A stretch of DNA of 64,000 nucleotides, from contig JBASCW010000038.1 of NCBI GenBank assembly GCA_049651845.1, forward strand, positions 1-64,000, in the 5' to 3' direction. Every line of letters begins with the position of its first letter. The stretch's first letter is position 1. Below, piece by piece: positions 60,922-64,000 of this stretch. The DNA comes from RBG-16-66-20 sp049651845. Lineage in GTDB: Bacteria > Pseudomonadota > Gammaproteobacteria > Burkholderiales > SG8-39. Position numbers and translations under genes: made by a program. The notes under the pieces are model-generated. The model saw nothing but the letters and a program-made list of their open reading frames with translations. It did no database searches and had not been told where the DNA came from.

Positions 60922-61682
60922 GCTGCTTTGCCCAGGTAGGCTTCAATCACGGCGGCATTCGCCTGCACTTGCGCGGGCGTGCCCTCGGCGATCGCCACTC
61001 CCATGTTGAGCGCGAGCACGCGGTCCGAGACGCGCGACACCAGGTTCATGTCGTGCTCGACCATCAGCACCGTGACGCCGAGGTGGCGCTTGATGTCCTC
61101 GATCCAGAACGCCATGTCGTCGGTCTCCTCCGGGTTGAGGCCCGAGGACGGCTCGTCGAGCAGCAGCAGGCGCGGCTCGGTGGCGAGCGCGCGCCCGAGC
61201 TCGACCACCTTGCGCACGCCGTAGGGCAGCCCGGCCACCAGGCTGTCGCGGACCTTCGCGAGGCCGAGGAAGTCGATCACCTTCTCCACGGCCTCGCGCT
61301 GCGCGAGCTCGGCGCGCCGCACCGAGGGCAGGAACAGCAGCTCCTGCCAGAGCGCGGTGCGGCGGTGGCGGTGGCGGCCGATCAGCAGGTTCTGCAGCAC
61401 GGTCGCGTGCTCGAACAGCTCGATGTTCTGGAAGGTGCGTGCGATGCCGAGGTCGGCGACCTGGTGCGGCGCCATGCCGGTCAGCTCCGCGTCCTCGAAG
61501 TAGATCTTGCCGGAGGTCGGTGCGTAGATCAGGCCGATCAGGTTGAAGATGGTGGTCTTGCCGGCGCCGTTCGGGCCGATGATGGTGAACACCTGGCCGC
61601 GCGGCACCTCGAACGAGACCTTGTCCACCGCAACCACGCCGCCGAAGCGGATGCCGAGGTTCTCGACCTTGAAGAAGCTCAT
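60918..61682 (-). CDS. livG: Branched-chain-type ABC transporter ATPase LivG
   Basis: A 254-aa ABC ATPase of the LivG subtype. Walker A is GPNGAGKTTIFNLIGLIY, Walker B is EPRLLLLDEPSSGLNPEETD, and VTVLMVEHDMNLVSRVSDRV is the H-loop segment. The LSGG signature is degenerate: AGLPYGVRKVVELGRALA, a known feature of LivG proteins. It pairs with LivF on the LivH/LivM permease. ATG 61682, 7 nt after livM. Confidence 0.94.
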   Translation of the reverse strand: MSFFKVENLGIRFGGVVAVDKVSFEVPRGQVFTIIGPNGAGKTTIFNLIGLIYAPTSGKIYFEDAELTGMAPHQVADLGIARTFQNIELFEHATVLQNLLIGRHRHRRTALWQELLFLPSVRRAELAQREAVEKVIDFLGLAKVRDSLVAGLPYGVRKVVELGRALATEPRLLLLDEPSSGLNPEETDDMAFWIEDIKRHLGVTVLMVEHDMNLVSRVSDRVLALNMGVAIAEGTPAQVQANAAVIEAYLGKAA

Positions 61683-61689
61683 GCGGCTT

Positions 61690-62763
61690 TCACCTCAGGC
61701 GCTCCGACTTCATGTAGCTCTTCTGGCGCCGGAACATGCCGCGGCGATAGAACGGAAACAGCTCGAGCCAGGTGCGGATCTTCAGCCAACGCCCGTACAG
61801 CCCGAGCGGCTCGAAGACGATGAACACGATCAGCACCACGCCGAACACCACCGCCTGCAGCCCGGTGCCGCCGACGTCGGCGGGCAGATAGTCCTTGGCG
61901 AGCGAGATCAGCTGCGGCAGCACGATCAGGAACGCCGCGCCCAGCACCGCGCCGTGCACGAAGCCCACGCCGCCGAGGATCACGATCGTCACCAGCTCGA
62001 TCGACTGCAGCAGCGTGAACTGCTCGGGCGAGATGAAGCTCACCTTGTGCGCGTAGAGCGCGCCGGCGATGCCCGTGAGCGCCGCCGACAGCGCGAAGGA
62101 CAGCGTCTTGTAGGTAGCGAGGTTGACGCCCATGCAGGAGGCGGAGATCTCCGAGTCGCGGATCGCGACGAAGGCACGCCCCGTGGGCGAGCGCAGCAGG
62201 TTCATGACCGCGAGGATCGAGAGCGCGGTGAGCCCCAGGCACAGGTAGTAGAAGCTGGTGTCGCCGTCGAGCCTGTAGCCTGCGAGCTCGATGGGCTTCA
62301 GGTGCAGGCCGGAATTGCCGCCCGTGAGCCCTTCCCAGCGCGTGATCGCCTCCTCGACGATCACATTGAAGGCGAGCGTGGCGATCGCCAGGTAGATGCC
62401 CTTCAGACGCAGCGCGGGCAGGCCCACCACCCAGCCGAACGCCGCCGACAGCAGGGCCGCGGCCGGAAGCGAGACCGCGAAAGGAACGCCGCGCGCCTGC
62501 AGCAGCGCCTCGGTATAGGCGCCGATGGCGAGAAAGGCTGCGTGGCCGAGCGAGATCTGCCCGGTGAAACCCACCAGCAGCATCAGGCCCAGGCCGACGA
62601 TCGAGTAGATGCAGATGAACTGCAGCTGCGACATCAGGTACTCGCCCGCCATGAACGGCGCGGCCACGAGCAGCAGCACCAGCAGCCCGTACCAGAACAC
62701 CTGGCCGCCGTGCTTGAACAGGCGGATGTCCTGCGCGTAATCGGTCTTGAAGAGAAACCTCAT
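61690..62763 (-). CDS. livM: Branched-chain-type ABC transporter permease LivM
   Basis: A 357-aa permease with about nine to ten transmembrane helices. It shows the LivM motifs GLNLLVGFTGQISLGHAAFL-like (here GLMLLVGFTGQISLGHAAFL) and GRAFVAIRDSEISASCMGVN (EAA-type loop). It forms the membrane channel with LivH. The start ATG abuts the livH stop. Confidence 0.94.
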   Translation of the reverse strand: MRFLFKTDYAQDIRLFKHGGQVFWYGLLVLLLVAAPFMAGEYLMSQLQFICIYSIVGLGLMLLVGFTGQISLGHAAFLAIGAYTEALLQARGVPFAVSLPAAALLSAAFGWVVGLPALRLKGIYLAIATLAFNVIVEEAITRWEGLTGGNSGLHLKPIELAGYRLDGDTSFYYLCLGLTALSILAVMNLLRSPTGRAFVAIRDSEISASCMGVNLATYKTLSFALSAALTGIAGALYAHKVSFISPEQFTLLQSIELVTIVILGGVGFVHGAVLGAAFLIVLPQLISLAKDYLPADVGGTGLQAVVFGVVLIVFIVFEPLGLYGRWLKIRTWLELFPFYRRGMFRRQKSYMKSERLR

Positions 62764-63642
62764 CTACACTTTCTTGCGCGCGGTTTCGCCGAAGATGCCC
62801 GAGGGCCGCACCAGCAGCACCGCGAGCACGACGACGTAGGCGGCCACGTCCTTGAAGCCCTCGGGCAAATAGCGCCCCGCGAAGGCCTCGACCACGCCGA
62901 TGATCAGGCCGCCGACGATCGCCCCCGGCACGCTGCCGAAGCCGCCCACCACCGCCGCCGGAAAGGCCTTGAGGCCGATGAACCCCATGTTGGAATGCAC
63001 GAAGGTCACCGGCGCGAGCAGGATGCCGGCGAACGCCGCGACGCCGGCCGACAGGCCCCAGATCATCATGTTGACGCGGCGCACCGGGATGCCCATGTAG
63101 GCGGCGGCGAGCTGGTTCTGCGAGGTCGCCTGCATGGCGACGCCGAGCCTGGAGAAGCGGAAGAAGAGGTACAGCACCGCGACCAGCGCCGCGGTCATGA
63201 CGATCACCGCCACCTGCTGCACGGCGAAGATCACCTCGCCGAGCTTGAACGTGGCATCGGCAAAGGGCGTCGGGAAGGTATAGGTGTCGCTGCCCCAGCC
63301 CGGCACCATGGTGACCAGGCCGCGCAGCACGTAGCCCACGCCGATGGTGATCATCACCACGGTGAACGCCGGCTGGCCGAGCACCGGTCGCAGCACGATG
63401 CGCTCGATCAGCATGCCCACGGCAGCCATCGCCGCCACCGCGAACAGGATCGTCGCCCAGTACGGCCAGCCCACGATCACGCTCGCGGTGAGCGCGAAAA
63501 AGCCGCCCAGCATCATGAGGTCGCCCTGCGCGAAATTGACCGTCTCGGTGGCCTTGTAGATGAGCACGAAGCCGAGCGCGACGAGCGCATACACGCAGCC
63601 TTGTGCCACGCCTGCAAGCAGCAGTTGCAAAACCTGATTCAG
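62764..63642 (-). CDS. livH: Branched-chain-type ABC transporter permease LivH
   Basis: A 292-aa permease with about eight transmembrane helices and the LivH motifs VYALVALGFVLIYKATETVN and FAQGDLMMLGGFFA. The best Shine-Dalgarno in the gap, GGGAGGAG, stands 5 nt before a CTG codon at 63642. Translation from it gives MNQVLQLLLAGVAQG, the normal LivH N-terminus. I therefore annotate a CTG start. The alternative in-frame TTG at 63681 would lie upstream of a TACAAT -10 candidate and overlap the divergent gene's ATG. First gene of the leftward liv-ligase unit. Confidence 0.88.
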   Translation of the reverse strand: MNQVLQLLLAGVAQGCVYALVALGFVLIYKATETVNFAQGDLMMLGGFFALTASVIVGWPYWATILFAVAAMAAVGMLIERIVLRPVLGQPAFTVVMITIGVGYVLRGLVTMVPGWGSDTYTFPTPFADATFKLGEVIFAVQQVAVIVMTAALVAVLYLFFRFSRLGVAMQATSQNQLAAAYMGIPVRRVNMMIWGLSAGVAAFAGILLAPVTFVHSNMGFIGLKAFPAAVVGGFGSVPGAIVGGLIIGVVEAFAGRYLPEGFKDVAAYVVVLAVLLVRPSGIFGETARKKV

Positions 63643-63662
63643 CGGAACTCCTCCCGGAAAGA

Positions 63663-63672
63663 ATTGTAGACT
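63663..63672. promoter_or_regulatory. Overlapping divergent -10 elements between livH and atuA
   Basis: Leftward TACAAT (63668-63663) would give livH a leader of about 14 nt carrying the GGGAGGAG. Rightward TAGACT (63667-63672) ends 8 nt before the atuA ATG. The two boxes overlap in a 38-nt gap, so the promoters could be mutually exclusive. No good -35 is seen on either side. Confidence 0.35.
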
Positions 63673-63680
63673 AGGCCGCA

Positions 63681-64000
63681 ATGAAAACCGTCCGCGTCGG
63701 CGCCGGCCTGGGCTTCTACGGCGATTCCTGGCGGCCGGTGCGCGCCTCGATCGAGCGCGGCGGCGTGCAGTACATCGCCTCCGACCATCTCTCGGAGCTC
63801 ACGCTCGCGATCCTGCAGAAGGACCGCCAACGGGACAAGCCCGGCGACCCGCCCTCGGGCTACGCGCGCGACGCAGTGCCGATGCTGGCCGAGCTGTGGC
63901 CGCTCGCCGCCAAGCGCGGCGTGAAGTTCGTGCTGAACGCGGGCGGCCTGAACCCCGAGGGCGCGCGCTTGGCGATCGCCAGGACCTTCCGCGACAAGGG
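63681..64000 (+). CDS. atuA: Acyclic terpene utilization protein AtuA-like, 5' part
   Basis: The first 106 codons of a protein cut by the right edge. It reads MKTVRVGAGLGFYGDSWRPV, QYIASDHLSELTLAILQKDR and AAKRGVKFVLNAGGLNPEGA. This matches the beginning of AtuA/DUF1446 proteins (G-x-G-x-G-F-x-G-D, then the Cys/Asp-x-L-x-E-x-T region and the N-x-G-x-x-N-P motif). AtuA is required for citronellol/geranylate catabolism in Pseudomonas; its reaction is not known to me. It is divergent from the liv-ligase operon and 7.5 kb from the geranyl-CoA-carboxylase-like genes. Confidence 0.8.
   Translation, partial: MKTVRVGAGLGFYGDSWRPVRASIERGGVQYIASDHLSELTLAILQKDRQRDKPGDPPSGYARDAVPMLAELWPLAAKRGVKFVLNAGGLNPEGARLAIARTFRDK

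Overview
The window looks like a chromosomal segment of a GC-rich (visibly well above 60%) Betaproteobacterium, probably Burkholderiales-like. The evidence is the tRNA-Tyr/Gly/Thr-tuf block, frequent GTG and TTG starts, Bug-type solute-binding proteins, a single-chain indolepyruvate:ferredoxin oxidoreductase, and isoprenoid/beta-oxidation operons beside liv transporters. No phage, CRISPR array or complete insertion sequence was seen. The organism is an inference from gene content only.

Layout. 1-560: start of tuf, three tRNAs and their sigma-70 promoter, all leftward. 743-1435: an orphan OmpR-type response regulator. 1466-21045: a large MSHA-type (type IVa-like) pilus locus in two leftward transcription units. 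One is mshI-I2-J-K-L-M-N. The other is mshE-G-F-B-A, an O-antigen-ligase/pilin-glycosyltransferase-like gene, then mshC-D-O-P. The giant adhesin-like mshQ lies between them on the opposite strand. 21201-32002: mixed metabolism (membrane protein, LysR regulator, indolepyruvate oxidoreductase, a perfect inverted repeat, queuosine-precursor transporter, P450, DAHP synthase, aromatic flavin monooxygenase). 32048-37630: two Bug proteins followed by the homogentisate pathway (HPPD, HmgA, FahA). 37631-43877: a leftward beta-oxidation operon. 43915-46874: a membrane heme-b-like/[2Fe-2S] protein coupled to a large MscS-family channel. 46893-49048: M20 amidohydrolase and an EamA exporter. 49086-56116: a rightward acyl-CoA carboxylase cluster with geranyl-CoA-carboxylase features. 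56180-57016: an AT-richer methyltransferase-like gene. 57095-63642: a leftward branched-chain-type ABC transporter with a fatty acyl-CoA ligase. 63681-end: the 5' part of an AtuA-family gene.

How it fits together. The pilus locus encodes the assembly ATPase with a c-di-GMP-binding MshEN domain, platform protein, secretin, alignment proteins, several prepilins and a probable tip or surface adhesin. It may also carry its own pilin glycosyltransferase. The catabolic genes suggest growth on aromatic amino acids or aromatic acids (homogentisate route, indolepyruvate oxidation) and on branched, isoprenoid-like acids. For the latter, a ligase and liv transporter would supply acyl-CoA; acyl-CoA dehydrogenases, a carboxylase and a LiuC/AtuE-like hydratase would degrade it; and the leftward beta-oxidation operon would finish it.

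A sequence-level theme is that several lead genes have a -10-like hexamer ending only 5 to 8 nt before the start codon, which suggests leaderless mRNAs. No searches or alignments were run; family assignments rest on motif and whole-sequence recognition.
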